The notes beneath the pieces are model-generated. The model ran no database searches, was not told the DNA's origin, and was given only the letters and a program-made list of their open reading frames with translations. From Streptomyces aurantiacus (GTDB lineage Bacteria; Actinomycetota; Actinomycetes; Streptomycetales; Streptomycetaceae), in contig NZ_CP114283.1 in assembly GCF_027107535.1 (NCBI RefSeq), positions 9,238,001 to 9,302,000 on the forward strand: a DNA stretch of 64,000 nucleotides, read 5' to 3'. Position 1 is the first letter of the stretch. The number at the start of each line of letters is the position of its first letter. Below, one piece after another: positions 8,244 to 17,898 of the stretch. The translations under genes and the position numbers were made by a program.

Positions 8244-10475
8244 ATGAGCCAGCCCAATGCCCAGGCGCAGGTACAGCACCCGCAGCCCTCCGTCGGTTCC
8301 ATAGCCGCGCACCGCCCGCACACCGTGGCGGCGAACGTCTCCGACCTCGAGCCCGACCTCGACGCCGACCTCGACTCCTACGAGGACACGGTGCAGGACG
8401 GTGTCCAGCTTCCGCAGGGCCGTTTCCTCGACCGGGAGCGCAGCTGGCTCGCGTTCAACGAGCGCGTCCTCGAACTCGCCGAGGACCCCAGCACTCCCCT
8501 CCTCGAACGGGCGAAGTTCCTGGCGATCTTCGCCAGCAACCTGGACGAGTTCTTCATGGTCCGCGTGGCCGGCCTGAAGCGGCGCATCGCCACCGGCGTG
8601 GCCACCCGCTCGGCCTCGGGCCTCCAGCCCCGCGAGGTGCTGGAGATGATCTGGGCCCGCTCGCGCGAGCTCATGGCCCGGCACGCCGCCTGCTACCAGG
8701 AGGACGTGGCGCCCCAGCTCGCCGAAAAGGACATCCACCTCGTCCGCTGGAGCGAACTGTCCGAGAAGGAACAGGCCCGCCTCTTCACGCTCTTCCGCCA
8801 CCAGATCTTCCCGGTCCTGACCCCCCTCGCGGTCGACCCGGCGCACCCCTTCCCGTACATCTCGGGTCTGTCCCTGAACCTCGCGGTCGTCGTGCGGAAC
8901 CCGGTCTCCGGCCACCGCCACTTCGCGCGCGTGAAGGTCCCGCCGCTGCTGTCCCGCTTCCTGGAGGCCTCCCCGAGCCGCTTCGTCCCCATCGAGGACG
9001 TCATCGGGGCCCATCTGGAGGAGCTCTTCCCCGGCATGGAGGTCCTGGAGCACCACGCGTTCCGCGTCACCCGGAACGAGGACCTGGAGGTCGAGGAGGA
9101 CGACGCCGAGAACCTCCTCCAGGCCCTGGAGAAGGAGCTCATGCGCCGCCGCCTCGGGCCGCCGGTGCGCCTGGAGGTCGAGGAGTCCATCGACCGGTAC
9201 GTACTGGACCTGCTGGTACGGGAGTTGAAGATCTCCGAGGCGGAGGTGTACCCCCTGCCGGGTCCCCTGGACCTCACAGGCCTCTTCGGCATCGGCGCCC
9301 TCGACCGTCCCGAGCTGAAGTACCCGAAGTTCATCGCGGGCACCCACCGGGACCTCGCGGAGGTCGAGTCCGCGTCCGCGCCCGACATCCTCGCGGCCCT
9401 GCGCGAGCGCGACGTCCTCCTGCACCACCCGTACGACAGCTTCTCCACCTCCGTGCAGGCCTTCCTGGAGCAGGCCGCGTCCGACCCGGACGTGCTGGCC
9501 ATCAAGCAGACCCTGTACCGGACCTCGGGCGACTCACCCATCGTCGACGCCCTCATCGAGGCCGCCGAGGCCGGCAAGCAGGTCCTCGTCCTCGTCGAGA
9601 TCAAGGCCCGCTTCGACGAGCAGGCCAACATCAAGTGGGCGCGCAAGCTGGAGGAGGCCGGCTGTCACGTGGTCTACGGGCTCGTCGGCCTCAAGACCCA
9701 CTGCAAGCTGTCGCTGGTGGTGCGCCAGGAGGGCGAGACCCTGCGCCGCTACTGCCACGTCGGCACGGGCAACTACCACCCGAAGACCGCCCGGCTGTAC
9801 GAGGACCTGGGTCTGCTGACCGCCGACCCGCAGGTCGGCGCGGACCTCTCCGACCTCTTCAACCGGCTCTCCGGCTACTCCCGCCGCGAGACCTACCGTC
9901 GGCTGCTCGTCGCGCCCAAGTCCCTGCGCGACGGCCTGATCTCGCGGATCAACAAGGAGGTCCAGCACCACCGTGCCGGCCGCCCCGCCTACGTCCGCAT
10001 CAAGGTCAACTCGATGGTCGACGAGGCGCTCATCGACTCCCTCTACCGCGCCTCCCAGGCGGGTGTGCCGGTGGACGTGTGGGTGCGCGGCATCTGCGCG
10101 GTGCGGCCGGGGGTCGCGGGCCTGTCCGAGAACATCCGCGTACGGTCCATCCTCGGCCGCTTCCTCGAACACTCGCGGGTCTTCGGCTTCGGCAACGGCG
10201 GCGAGCCCGAGGTGTGGATCGGCAGCGCCGACATGATGCACCGCAACCTCGACCGGCGCATCGAGGCCCTGGTCAGGATCACCGACCCGGCCCACCGGGC
10301 GGCCCTCAACCGACTGTTCGAGACCGGTATGTCCGACACCACTTCCTCCTGGCACCTGGGCCCCGACGGCGATTGGACCCGGCACGCGACCGACACCGAC
10401 GGCCGCCCCCTGCGCAACGTCCAGGAGATGCTCATAGACGCCCGGAGGCGCCGGCGTGGCACAGCGACACCTTGA
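8244..10475 (+). CDS. ppk: Polyphosphate kinase PPK1
   Basis: Reversibly polymerises the gamma-phosphate of ATP into polyphosphate. The N-terminal domain carries [16 protein letters not shown] and the [15 protein letters not shown] signature. The two phospholipase-D-like catalytic domains carry histidines at about residues 486 ([11 protein letters not shown]) and 505 ([20 protein letters not shown]), 19 apart, the spacing of the two essential histidines of E. coli PPK. ATG 8244 was chosen because sequence before it (possible start 8097) is Pro-rich, low-complexity and unlike the family; GGAAG lies upstream. The stop overlaps the CHAD gene by 20 bases. In Streptomyces ppk is known to respond to phosphate through PhoP; I see no convincing PHO box directly upstream here. 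Confidence 0.95.
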   Translation: MSQPNAQAQVQHPQPSVGSIAAHRPHTVAANVSDLEPDLDADLDSYEDTVQDGVQLPQGRFLDRERSWLAFNERVLELAEDPSTPLLERAKFLAIFASNLDEFFMVRVAGLKRRIATGVATRSASGLQPREVLEMIWARSRELMARHAACYQEDVAPQLAEKDIHLVRWSELSEKEQARLFTLFRHQIFPVLTPLAVDPAHPFPYISGLSLNLAVVVRNPVSGHRHFARVKVPPLLSRFLEASPSRFVPIEDVIGAHLEELFPGMEVLEHHAFRVTRNEDLEVEEDDAENLLQALEKELMRRRLGPPVRLEVEESIDRYVLDLLVRELKISEAEVYPLPGPLDLTGLFGIGALDRPELKYPKFIAGTHRDLAEVESASAPDILAALRERDVLLHHPYDSFSTSVQAFLEQAASDPDVLAIKQTLYRTSGDSPIVDALIEAAEAGKQVLVLVEIKARFDEQANIKWARKLEEAGCHVVYGLVGLKTHCKLSLVVRQEGETLRRYCHVGTGNYHPKTARLYEDLGLLTADPQVGADLSDLFNRLSGYSRRETYRRLLVAPKSLRDGLISRINKEVQHHRAGRPAYVRIKVNSMVDEALIDSLYRASQAGVPVDVWVRGICAVRPGVAGLSENIRVRSILGRFLEHSRVFGFGNGGEPEVWIGSADMMHRNLDRRIEALVRITDPAHRAALNRLFETGMSDTTSSWHLGPDGDWTRHATDTDGRPLRNVQEMLIDARRRRRGTATP

Positions 10476-11559
10476 CCCCACGGCCGGCCCCGTGGCCGGG
10501 GACGTCCTCGCGGACTACCTCCGCGCCCAGGCCACGGAGTTCCTCCGCGCGCTGCGCCAGCACCGGGAGACCGGCGGCGCGGGTGCGGGTACCCCCGCGC
10601 GGGCGTATGCGAGCGTGGGGGAGAACGGCTCGAAGGAGACCGTCGACGCGGCGCGCGCCCTGCGCCGCTCGGCCCGCCGCATCAGCGGCACCCTGCACAC
10701 GTTCCTCCCCCTGCTCGACGAGAGCTGGTCGGAGGGCATGCGCCCCGAACTGGCCTGGCTGTCGGGCACGCTGGCCCGCGAACACGCGTACGGGGCACGC
10801 CTGGAGCGGCTGCTCGCGGCGCTGCACCGGCTGTCGGGCTCGTCGGCTCTCCCCGCCCAGGCGGCGGGGTCCGCCCCGAGGACCGCGGACCCCGAAGGCA
10901 CCGGCCCGCGGACCCGGCCTTCCCCGGAGCGGAGCAACCTGACCGTCGGCGCGGCCAAAGCAGGGGCCCTGCTGGAGCGCCAGCTGACCCTGGCCCGCAC
11001 GAGAGCCCACTCCGCCGCACTCCAGGCGCTGGGTTCCAGCCGCTTCCACGCCGTCGCCGACAACGTCGCCGTGCTGGCCAGCGAGGTCCCGCTGTCGCCG
11101 TCCGCGACCACCACCACGGGGCTCGAACCACTGGCCGCCGCCGCGGACGAACGCCTCCGCGACGCCGTCGCCGGACTGCCCCTGATCGCCGCGGGCCACC
11201 CCTACAACTCACAGGCCCTCGTCCACGGGCTCTCCGCCGACACGGCGCCCCAGCCCCAGGACGCCCCCTGGCACCAGGTCCGCTTCCTGCTGCGCCTGCA
11301 CCGCTACGCACGCGAGGTCCTGTCCGGCGACGAAGCCCTCGTCGACGTACGCCTGTTGAACGCCGGTCAGGCCCTGGACCGGCACCGCGACGCGGCGGAG
11401 GCGGCCGCTGCGGCCGCCTCCGCGGCCCGCACCCCGCGGATCGCCCCGGCGACGGCCTACGCGCTCGGAGTGCTCCACGCGGACCAGCGACACGAGGTGG
11501 AAGCGGCCAGGTTCGCGTTTCAACGGGCCTGGCTGAGGGAGACGGTCGGCACTCCGTGA
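10456..11559 (+). CDS. CHAD domain protein, 367 aa
   Basis: Helical CHAD protein, a family rich in conserved basic residues that binds polyphosphate. Helices such as [19 protein letters not shown] and [19 protein letters not shown] (about residues 72-125) and a second set at 150-260 and 265-360 show the repeated four-helix pattern; Arg and His residues along them would face the anionic chain. The GTG start lies inside the end of ppk (20-base overlap), so the two are translationally coupled, consistent with a polyphosphate-associated role. No CYTH domain is attached. Confidence 0.85.
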   Translation: MAQRHLDPTAGPVAGDVLADYLRAQATEFLRALRQHRETGGAGAGTPARAYASVGENGSKETVDAARALRRSARRISGTLHTFLPLLDESWSEGMRPELAWLSGTLAREHAYGARLERLLAALHRLSGSSALPAQAAGSAPRTADPEGTGPRTRPSPERSNLTVGAAKAGALLERQLTLARTRAHSAALQALGSSRFHAVADNVAVLASEVPLSPSATTTTGLEPLAAAADERLRDAVAGLPLIAAGHPYNSQALVHGLSADTAPQPQDAPWHQVRFLLRLHRYAREVLSGDEALVDVRLLNAGQALDRHRDAAEAAAAAASAARTPRIAPATAYALGVLHADQRHEVEAARFAFQRAWLRETVGTP

Positions 11560-11603
11560 CCGGCGGAGGGCCCCCTACGAGTGCTGAGAGGCCGGTGCAC
11601 GCG

Positions 11604-12017
11604 ATGAACGAAGACCCCGTACTCGCCGCGGGCTGCGTACTGTGGCGCCGCTCGCCGGCCGACGGCGAACTCGTGATCTGCCTGGTCCACAGGCCGAAGT
11701 ACGACGACTGGTCGCATCCGAAGGGCAAGCTCAAGCGCGGCGAGGACGCACTCGCCGCGGCGCTCCGCGAGGTCGAGGAGGAGACCGGCCACCGCTGCAC
11801 GCCCGGCCCGCGCCTGGCGACCGTCCACTACATGGCCAACGACCGCCCCAAGCAGGTGAGTTACTGGGCCGCCGAGGCGACCGGGGGCCACTTCACGGCC
11901 AACAGCGAGGTGGACCGCGTGCTCTGGCTGGCCCCGGCGGCGGCCCGCGAACGACTCACCCAGCTCCGGGACCGCGACCTGGTGGACGAACTGCTCGCGG
12001 CGCTCCGCCGCGTGTAG
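11604..12017 (+). CDS. Nudix (MutT-like) hydrolase, 137 aa
   Basis: Hydrolyses a nucleoside diphosphate linked to another moiety. The Nudix box GKLKRGEDALAAALREVEEE then TGH fits GX5EX7REUXEEXGU, with preceding WSHPKGKL. Length is that of a minimal Nudix domain. It follows ppk and the CHAD gene, hinting at nucleotide/polyphosphate housekeeping such as dinucleoside polyphosphate or 8-oxo-dGTP hydrolysis (inference). ATG 11604 has GAGAGG upstream; an in-frame GTG at 11556 overlapping the CHAD stop would add 16 residues and cannot be excluded. Confidence 0.9.
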   Translation: MNEDPVLAAGCVLWRRSPADGELVICLVHRPKYDDWSHPKGKLKRGEDALAAALREVEEETGHRCTPGPRLATVHYMANDRPKQVSYWAAEATGGHFTANSEVDRVLWLAPAAARERLTQLRDRDLVDELLAALRRV

Positions 12018-12065
12018 CACCGCTGACGGGCGCTTCCCGGCGGGACTCTCTCAGGCAGGACTCTC

Positions 12066-12302
12066 TCAGGCGGTGCCCTCGGTCGTGTGGGTCTGCGCGT
12101 CCGTGCGGGCGCTGCTGCGGGCCCGGCGGGCCGGCCCTCTCCAACCGCAGGTGCACCGAGCCAGGCAGAAGCGGCCCTGCTCGACCGTCGTCGTCCGGTG
12201 TTCCTGGGAGCCGATCTCTTCCTGCTGCGCCACGCGACCCACGGTACCGATCCCCGGTGAACGTTTCCCCATGGCCCGCACCGGCGTGACAACACCCCCC
12301 AC
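12066..12302 (-). CDS. Small Cys/Trp-containing conserved-looking protein, up to 78 aa
   Basis: Minus-strand gene convergent with the Nudix gene. It contains RCTCGWRGPARRARS followed by a TDAQTHT-like end, a C-x-C-G-W motif I associate with short hypothetical proteins common in Streptomyces; no function is known to me. Two starts are possible: GTG at 12302, or ATG at 12272 giving 68 residues (MGKRSPGIG). Neither has a strong ribosome site. The C-x-C pair could be part of a metal or redox site. Confidence 0.5.
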   Translation of the reverse strand: MGGVVTPVRAMGKRSPGIGTVGRVAQQEEIGSQEHRTTTVEQGRFCLARCTCGWRGPARRARSSARTDAQTHTTEGTA

Positions 12303-12364
12303 CCGTCGTTAGGCGGAACAACAGGAGCACCGCCCAAGGACGTCCCGGCTGGGGGTAGCAGGCG

Positions 12365-13204
12365 ATGGTGGAGCGGCAGCGCAGGCGCAGGGACGGGTCG
12401 GTGGCCCTGACCGCCGCGGCGACGGGGCTGATGCTCTGCGCCGTCGGCTGCTCGGGCAGCGGGGCCGTCGCCGAGGACTCCCGGGCGGCCGAGGACCCGG
12501 TCGCGGTGCTCCACCGGGCAGCGGGGAACCTGGTCCGCGCCGGCACCTCCAAGGCCCGTACGTCGATGGAGATGGCCACCGGCGGCACCCGCGTGACGAT
12601 CCGCGGCAAGGGCGTCTACGACTTCGCGGACCGGAGGGGCCGGCTGGACGTGCTCCTCCCCCAGGACCCGGCCGGCACCGGCAACCACCGCCCGATCACC
12701 GAACTCCTCGCACCGGGCGCCCTCTACATGAAGAACCGCGGAGCGGGCGTGCCGGCCGACAAGTGGGTGCGCGTCGACACGGCCACGCTCTCCGACGGGA
12801 ACCTGGTCACGGGAGGCGCGACCGACCCGTTCGCCGCCGCCGAACTGCTGCGCGGCACGCGACGGGCGACGTACGTGGGAAAGACGTCGGTCGCGGGCAC
12901 GCCCGTACGGCACTACCGCGGGACCGCGGACCTCACGACGGCGGCGCGCTATGCCTCGGCGGGCAACCGGGCGACCCTGCGGGCGGCGGCGAAGGGCTTC
13001 GCCACGGCGACGGTCCCCTTCGACGCCTATCTCGACGACGAGGGCCGCATCCGCAAGGTCCGCCACCGCTTCAGCTTCGTGAACGGGCAGCGGAAGGACA
13101 CGGTCGCCGTGTCCTCGACGACGCTGCTGTACGACTTCGGCGCCGCCGTCGACGTACGCCTGCCGAAGGCGCGGGACATCTTCGCCGGGCGGATCGCCGA
13201 GTGA
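12365..13204 (+). CDS. Secreted lipoprotein of LppX/LprG-like type, 279 aa
   Basis: Predicted outer-surface lipoprotein. A basic N-terminus (RQRRRR) and hydrophobic stretch end in a lipobox-like AVGC, with the lipidated Cys at residue 29. The mature part shows the pattern of LppX/LprAFG-like lipid-binding lipoproteins: a KAR-S-M-M strand near 60, ALYMKN near 120, then V-HY-GT around 180 and the late DAYLDDEGRIRKV motif. Such proteins carry lipids or amphiphiles at the envelope; the ligand here is unknown. Monocistronic as far as can be seen. Confidence 0.7.
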   Translation: MVERQRRRRDGSVALTAAATGLMLCAVGCSGSGAVAEDSRAAEDPVAVLHRAAGNLVRAGTSKARTSMEMATGGTRVTIRGKGVYDFADRRGRLDVLLPQDPAGTGNHRPITELLAPGALYMKNRGAGVPADKWVRVDTATLSDGNLVTGGATDPFAAAELLRGTRRATYVGKTSVAGTPVRHYRGTADLTTAARYASAGNRATLRAAAKGFATATVPFDAYLDDEGRIRKVRHRFSFVNGQRKDTVAVSSTTLLYDFGAAVDVRLPKARDIFAGRIAE

Positions 13205-13379
13205 CGGAACGGTGGAGGAGCGGCGAAGGTATGACGGACCGGCCGGGCGGGGGGTGCCGCGGGCGGGACGGTGGAAGGCCGGAATGTGCAGGGCCGGAAA
13301 TGGTCCGTTGGTGCCATGCGCTGTCCGTGGACCGCTCCCTACTCTAGGAAGTCGGTGACGGCAGGAAGAGGTGATGCAC

Positions 13380-13568
13380 GTGGCTCCGGCGCGCGGTACG
13401 GCAGTTCAGGACCACGTGGCCCTCGCCGAGATCGAGCTGTGCGGCGACCTGATCATCGCCGCCTCGACCGCCCGCGAGGACCGGCTCAGCCCCGACCGCA
13501 TCGACGAGGTCCTGAAACTGGCCGAAGAGCGCTTCCTGGAAGAGCACGGCGAGAAGACCGACAAGTAG
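13380..13568 (+). CDS. Small conserved-looking acidic protein, 62 aa
   Basis: Starts at GTG 13380, eight bases after AGGAAGAGG; GTG 13371 and ATG 13374 are in frame but overlap that site. The protein is helical and acidic, with VALAEIELCGDLIIAAS and a second helix RIDEVLKLAEERFLEEHG. Helix pattern and a good ribosome site support a real gene, and a hairpin follows directly. No function recognised. Confidence 0.65.
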   Translation: MAPARGTAVQDHVALAEIELCGDLIIAASTAREDRLSPDRIDEVLKLAEERFLEEHGEKTDK

Positions 13569-13573
13569 CACGG

Positions 13574-13600
13574 CCGCGCCCCGACTGCTTCGGGGCGCGG
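13574..13600 (+). terminator. Hairpin terminator, first part of a dispersed repeat
   Basis: Perfect 11-base arms (CCGCGCCCCGA and its complement) with loop CTGCT, six bases after the stop of the small 62-aa gene. The right arm runs directly into the dispersed element at 13592-13614. Confidence 0.7.
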
Positions 13601-13614
13601 GGAACTGCGCGACC
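13592..13614 (+). repeat. Dispersed Streptomyces-type repeat, copy 1
   Basis: 23 bases (GGGGCGCGGGGAACTGCGCG followed by ACC) identical to a second copy at 22258-22280. Both copies follow a stop codon. From memory, this core is a very common dispersed intergenic element of Streptomyces chromosomes, usually attached to a hairpin. Confidence 0.7.
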
Positions 13615-13672
13615 AGTCACGACGCCCCGCGGACAACACACGGGCCTCTGCAATCGGCTCACCCCCGGAGGG

Positions 13673-14044
13673 TCACGTACGCAGCAGCCGTGCGATCGCC
13701 TTCGTCGCCTCCTCCACCTTGGCGTCGATCTCCGCGCCGCCCTTGACGGCCGCGTCGGCGACGCAGTGACGGAGGTGCTCCTCCAGCAGCTGGAGGGCGA
13801 AGGACTGCAGGGCCTTCGTGGAGGCGGAGACCTGGGTGAGTATGTCGATGCAGTAGACGTCCTCGTCGACCATGCGCTGCAGGCCGCGGACCTGGCCCTC
13901 GATCCGCCGCAGCCGCTTGAGGTGCTCGTCCTTCTGCTTGTGGTAGCCGTGGATCCCGCGGTCGTGGTCGGTCACGGTCTCGTGGACACCGGCCTCTTCG
14001 GTCCCCCCGGAGGGCGCCGTGGCGCCGGCCTCGGTGGTCGTCAT
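13673..14044 (-). CDS. csoR: CsoR-family copper-sensing repressor, 123 aa
   Basis: DUF156/CsoR regulator that releases DNA when Cu(I) binds. The fold is complete: RLRRIEGQVRGLQRM at about 44-58 and the Cu(I) ligands Cys65 (VYCIDI), His90 and Cys94 (EHLRHC), the C-H-C set of true copper sensors. ATG 14044 has GGAGG five bases upstream; the longer reading frame before it is not needed. A pseudo-palindromic operator sits in its own promoter. No copper ATPase or chaperone gene is adjacent, so it probably acts in trans, as known for Streptomyces CsoR. Confidence 0.9.
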   Translation of the reverse strand: MTTTEAGATAPSGGTEEAGVHETVTDHDRGIHGYHKQKDEHLKRLRRIEGQVRGLQRMVDEDVYCIDILTQVSASTKALQSFALQLLEEHLRHCVADAAVKGGAEIDAKVEEATKAIARLLRT

Positions 14045-14063
14045 CCCGTCCTCCTGCTGACTG

Positions 14064-14080
14064 ATACCCCTACCGGGTAT
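14064..14080. promoter_or_regulatory. Probable CsoR operator
   Basis: ATACCC-N5-GGGTAT inverted repeat, 19 bases upstream of the csoR start codon. AT-edged, C/G-tract half-sites of this kind are typical CsoR targets. A related GGGTATAGGG half lies at 14099-14108. Confidence 0.7.
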
Positions 14081-14247
14081 ATGGTAACGAACTTTGCTGG
14101 GTATAGGGCCCTTGGCCAACACCCTTGCGGGACCCCGTGCTGATCACTCTGCCCGATGGGCGACACTGGAGGGCGGCCGGTTAGCCGTGGCCGGATGATG
14201 CGCCTAGCATCAGCCTGACCGAAACCGAAGCAATCCGAGGACCCCAC

Positions 14248-14868
14248 GTGCGATTTCGTCTGACCCCCAGGGAGACGAGTTTCTACGACATGTTCGCCGC
14301 ATCCGCGGACAACATCGTCACGGGCTCGAAGCTCCTGATGGAACTGCTCGGGGCGGACTCGTCCGGCCGGGCCGAGATCGCAGAGCGTATGCGGGCCGCG
14401 GAACACGCCGGTGACGACGCCACGCACGCGATCTTCCACCAGCTGAACTCCTCGTTCATCACACCGTTCGACCGCGAGGACATCTACAACCTCGCCTCGT
14501 CCCTCGACGACATCATGGACTTCATGGAGGAGGCCGTCGACCTGGTCGTCCTCTACAACGTGGAGGATCTGCCGAAGGGCGTCGAGCAGCAGATCGAGGT
14601 GCTGGCACGGGCGGCGGAGCTGACCGCCGAGGCCATGCCGAACCTCCGCACGATGGACAACCTCACCGAGTACTGGATCGAGGTCAACCGCCTCGAGAAC
14701 CAGGCCGACCAGATCCACCGCAAGCTGCTGGCCATGCTCTTCAACGGCAAGTACGAAGCCATCGAGGTACTGAAGCTCAAGCAGATCGTGGACGTGCTGG
14801 AAGAGGCCGCCGACGCCTTCGAGCACGTGGCCAACACGGTGGAGACCATCGCGGTCAAGGAGTCCTGA
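14248..14868 (+). CDS. DUF47 PhoU-like accessory protein of Pit, 206 aa
   Basis: All-helical PhoU-related protein of the DUF47 family, which partners with Pit transporters. It starts at GTG 14248 and shows the family pattern FYDMFAASADNI, EHAGDDATHAIFHQLN and ITPFDREDIYNLASSLDDI, whose acidic E/D clusters bind metal in PhoU proteins. Its stop is seven bases before the pit start, so the two form an operon. Role: controls or assists low-affinity phosphate uptake at the membrane (family knowledge). Confidence 0.9.
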   Translation: MRFRLTPRETSFYDMFAASADNIVTGSKLLMELLGADSSGRAEIAERMRAAEHAGDDATHAIFHQLNSSFITPFDREDIYNLASSLDDIMDFMEEAVDLVVLYNVEDLPKGVEQQIEVLARAAELTAEAMPNLRTMDNLTEYWIEVNRLENQADQIHRKLLAMLFNGKYEAIEVLKLKQIVDVLEEAADAFEHVANTVETIAVKES

Positions 14869-14875
14869 CCCCTCC

Positions 14876-15874
14876 ATGGACACCTTCGCCTTGATCGTGA
14901 CCATCGGCGTCGCGCTCGGATTCACCTATACCAACGGCTTCCACGACTCGGCCAACGCCATCGCCACCTCCGTGTCCACGCGCGCGCTGACGCCGCGTGT
15001 GGCGCTCGCGATGGCCGCGGTGATGAACCTCGCCGGCGCCTTCCTGGGCAGCGGGGTCGCCAAGACCGTCAGTGAAGGCCTGATCGAGACGCCGCACGGC
15101 AACAGGGGCATGTGGATCCTGTTCGCCGCGCTGGTGGGCGCGATCGTGTGGAACCTCGTCACCTGGTACTTCGGCCTTCCGTCGTCCTCCTCGCACGCGT
15201 TGTTCGGCGGCATGGTGGGCGCCGCGCTCGCCGGCGGCATCGGTGTCATCTGGTCCGGCGTCCTGGAGAAGGTCGTCATCCCGATGTTCATCTCCCCGAT
15301 CGTCGGCATCGTCGCCGGCTACCTGGTGATGTGCGCGATCCTGTGGATGTTCCGCAAGTCCAATCCGCACAAGGCGAAGCGCGGTTTCCGTATCGCGCAG
15401 ACCGTGTCGGCGGCCGGGATGGCTCTCGGCCACGGCCTCCAGGACGCCCAGAAGACGATGGGCATCGTGGTGATGGCCCTGGTCATCGCGGACGTCGAGG
15501 ACGCGGGCGACCCGATCCCGGTCTGGGTCAAGATCGCGTGTGCGGTGATGCTGTCGCTGGGCACCTACGCCGGTGGCTGGCGCATCATGCGGACGCTGGG
15601 CCGGAAGATCATCGAGCTGGATCCCCCGCAGGGCTTCGCCGCGGAGACGACCGGCGCCTCGATCATGTTCACCTCGGCGTTCCTCTTCCACGCCCCCATC
15701 TCGACGACCCACGTCATCACGTCCGCCATCATGGGCGTCGGCGCCACCAAGCGCGTGAATGCCGTCCGCTGGGGCGTCGCCAAGAACATCATCCTCGGCT
15801 GGTTCATCACCATGCCGGCCGCCGCCCTCGTAGCGGCCACCTGCTTCTGGATCGTGAACCTGGCGTTCCTGTAG
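14876..15874 (+). CDS. pit: Low-affinity inorganic phosphate transporter Pit
   Basis: PHO4/Pit family phosphate permease, driven by proton symport of metal-phosphate. Both halves of the inverted repeat of the family are visible: GFHDSANAIATSVSTRALTP near residue 20 and AETTGASIMFTSAFLFHAPISTTH split near 260-285, with about ten hydrophobic segments. 332 aa is normal for an actinobacterial Pit without a large central loop. Co-transcribed with the DUF47 gene and convergent with pstB, so low- and high-affinity phosphate uptake face each other across one terminator. Confidence 0.95.
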   Translation: MDTFALIVTIGVALGFTYTNGFHDSANAIATSVSTRALTPRVALAMAAVMNLAGAFLGSGVAKTVSEGLIETPHGNRGMWILFAALVGAIVWNLVTWYFGLPSSSSHALFGGMVGAALAGGIGVIWSGVLEKVVIPMFISPIVGIVAGYLVMCAILWMFRKSNPHKAKRGFRIAQTVSAAGMALGHGLQDAQKTMGIVVMALVIADVEDAGDPIPVWVKIACAVMLSLGTYAGGWRIMRTLGRKIIELDPPQGFAAETTGASIMFTSAFLFHAPISTTHVITSAIMGVGATKRVNAVRWGVAKNIILGWFITMPAAALVAATCFWIVNLAFL

Positions 15875-15911
15875 GACGTTCTCCCGCCCCGCGGGGGAGA
15901 AAAAAGCCAAC

Positions 15912-15943
15912 GGGCCCGCCCCCAGGAAACCGGGGGCGGGCCC
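15912..15943. terminator. Bidirectional terminator between pit and pstB
   Basis: Perfect 12-base arms (GGGCCCGCCCCC and complement) around loop AGGAAACC. An A-run (15899-15905) precedes the stem on the plus strand, giving a U-run for minus-strand transcripts coming from pstB. Confidence 0.85.
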
Positions 15944-16013
15944 TATTGGGCCCCGCGGTGGCACCGCCATGCAGCACCGCGAGGGGTCTTCAGGAGAACG
16001 CGAGGGCGACGGC

Positions 16014-16790
16014 TCAGCCGAAGCGCCCCGAGATGTAGTCCTCGGTCGCCTGGACGGACGGGTTGGAGAAGATCCGCTCCGTGTCGTCGATCTCGATGAG
16101 CCGCCCGGGCTGCCCGACCGCAGACAGGTTGAAGAACGCCGTCCGGTCGGAGACCCGCGCCGCCTGCTGCATGTTGTGCGTCACGATGACGATCGTGAAG
16201 CGCTCCTTCAGCTCACCGATGAGGTCCTCGATGGCCAGCGTGGAGATGGGGTCGAGCGCCGAGCAGGGCTCGTCCATGAGCAGCACCTGAGGCTCCACCG
16301 CGATCGCCCGGGCGATGCAGAGCCGCTGCTGCTGACCACCGGACAGCCCCGAACCGGGCTTGTTCAGCCGGTCCTTGACCTCGTTCCAGAGGTTCGCGCC
16401 CTTCAGCGACTTCTCCACGACGTCGCTCAGCTCGGACTTCTTGTACGAGCCGTTCAGCTTCAGCCCCGCCGCCACGTTGTCGAAGATCGACATGGTCGGG
16501 AACGGGTTCGGCCGCTGGAACACCATGCCGATGGTCTGCCGCACGGAGACGGGGTCGATCCCGTGCGCGTACAGGTCCTCGTCGTCGAGAAGCACCTTGC
16601 CCTCGACCCGGCCGCCGGGCGTGACCTCGTGCATGCGGTTGAGCGTGCGGAGGAACGTGGACTTGCCGCAGCCGGAGGGACCGATGAAGGCCGTCACCGA
16701 GCGCGGCTCGACGGTCATCGAGATGTCTTCGATCGCCTTGTGGGCTGAGTAGTAAGCGGTCAGGCCGCTCACGTCGATTCGCTTGGCCAT
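16014..16790 (-). CDS. pstB: Phosphate ABC transporter ATPase PstB
   Basis: ATPase of the high-affinity phosphate importer, 258 aa as usual for PstB. Walker [10 protein letters not shown] near residue 37, PstB-typical [12 protein letters not shown], signature [14 protein letters not shown], Walker [14 protein letters not shown] and the H-loop [13 protein letters not shown] are all intact. ATG 16790 (MAKRID) chosen; a GTG three codons upstream is possible. Last gene of the minus-strand pst operon, 49 bases after pstA. Confidence 0.97.
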   Translation of the reverse strand: MAKRIDVSGLTAYYSAHKAIEDISMTVEPRSVTAFIGPSGCGKSTFLRTLNRMHEVTPGGRVEGKVLLDDEDLYAHGIDPVSVRQTIGMVFQRPNPFPTMSIFDNVAAGLKLNGSYKKSELSDVVEKSLKGANLWNEVKDRLNKPGSGLSGGQQQRLCIARAIAVEPQVLLMDEPCSALDPISTLAIEDLIGELKERFTIVIVTHNMQQAARVSDRTAFFNLSAVGQPGRLIEIDDTERIFSNPSVQATEDYISGRFG

Positions 16791-16839
16791 GTGAATCACT
16801 GCTTCTTTCGAGGGGGAGACTGGTCGCTTTGTGGCCGCG

Positions 16840-17898
16840 TCAGCGACCGGTCTTCGGGGACTTCCAGCGGGCGATACCGCGAGCCCCCAGGTTGAGGATC
16901 ATCACGAAGGCGATCAGCGTGAGCGACGCCGCCCAGGCACGGTCGTACGCGGCGCCCGAACCCGCGCTGTTCGCGTACTGCTGGTAGATGTACAGCGGCA
17001 GCGAGGACTGCGCACCCTCGAAGGGATCGGTGTTGATGAAGGGGTTGCCGAACACCAGCAGCAGCACCGGTGCCGTCTCGCCCGCGATACGGGCGACCGC
17101 CAGCATCACGCCGGTGGTGATGCCGCCGAGACAGGTCGGCAGGACCACCTTCAGGATAGTGCGCCACTTGGGCACGCCCAGCGCCAGAGATGCCTCGCGC
17201 AGCTCGTTCGGTACGAGCTTGAGCATCTCCTCCGTGGAGCGGACGACGACCGGCATCATCAGGATGGCCAGGGCGAGCGAGCCGGCGAAGCCGAAGGGCT
17301 GCATGTCGAACATCAGCATCAGGCTGAGGATGAACAGGCCCGCGACGATGGACGGGATGCCGGTCATCACGTCGACGAAGAAGGTGACCGCCCGGGCGAG
17401 GTTGCCGCGCCCGTACTCCACGAGGTAGATCGCGGAGAGCACGCCGACCGGCGCGGCGATCACCGTCGCGAGACCGACCTGCTCCAGGCTGCCGATGATG
17501 GCGTGGTAGATGCCACCGCCGGCCTCGGTGTCGGCGACCACGCCCATCGAGTGGGTCAGGAAGTAGACGTCGAGGACCTTCACACCGCGCTTGACGGTCG
17601 TCCATACCAGGGAGACCAGCGGCACCACGGCGAGCAGGAAGGCGACCCAGACCAGGGCGGTCGCGATGCGGTCCTTGGCCTGGCGGGGACCCTCGACACG
17701 GGAGGCGACGACGTACGTACCGACGACGAAGAGGATCGCGGCGATCAGGCCCCACTGGATGCGGCTGTGCAGGCCGGCGGCCAGGCCGATGCCGATCGCG
17801 ACGACGACGGAGCCCGCGGCGATGGCCCATCCGGACCACTTCGGGAGGCTGGCGCCACGCAGCGTGCTGGGGCGCTTGTCGGTGACGGCGGTGCTCAT
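16840..17898 (-). CDS. pstA: Phosphate ABC transporter permease PstA
   Basis: Membrane subunit, 352 aa, with hydrophobic N-terminal helices and the binding-protein-dependent permease core ([22 protein letters not shown] near 220-240, the EAA-loop that docks PstB). The N-terminal ~130 residues carry extra helices compared with E. coli PstA, usual in actinomycetes. The start overlaps the pstC stop by four bases (ATGA), which fixes it. Confidence 0.95.
   Translation of the reverse strand: MSTAVTDKRPSTLRGASLPKWSGWAIAAGSVVVAIGIGLAAGLHSRIQWGLIAAILFVVGTYVVASRVEGPRQAKDRIATALVWVAFLLAVVPLVSLVWTTVKRGVKVLDVYFLTHSMGVVADTEAGGGIYHAIIGSLEQVGLATVIAAPVGVLSAIYLVEYGRGNLARAVTFFVDVMTGIPSIVAGLFILSLMLMFDMQPFGFAGSLALAILMMPVVVRSTEEMLKLVPNELREASLALGVPKWRTILKVVLPTCLGGITTGVMLAVARIAGETAPVLLLVFGNPFINTDPFEGAQSSLPLYIYQQYANSAGSGAAYDRAWAASLTLIAFVMILNLGARGIARWKSPKTGR

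Noticed and set aside
13271..14143. 290-residue plus-strand frame across the small acidic gene and csoR
   Set aside because: It runs antisense to csoR, whose copper-binding residues and ribosome site are clear.
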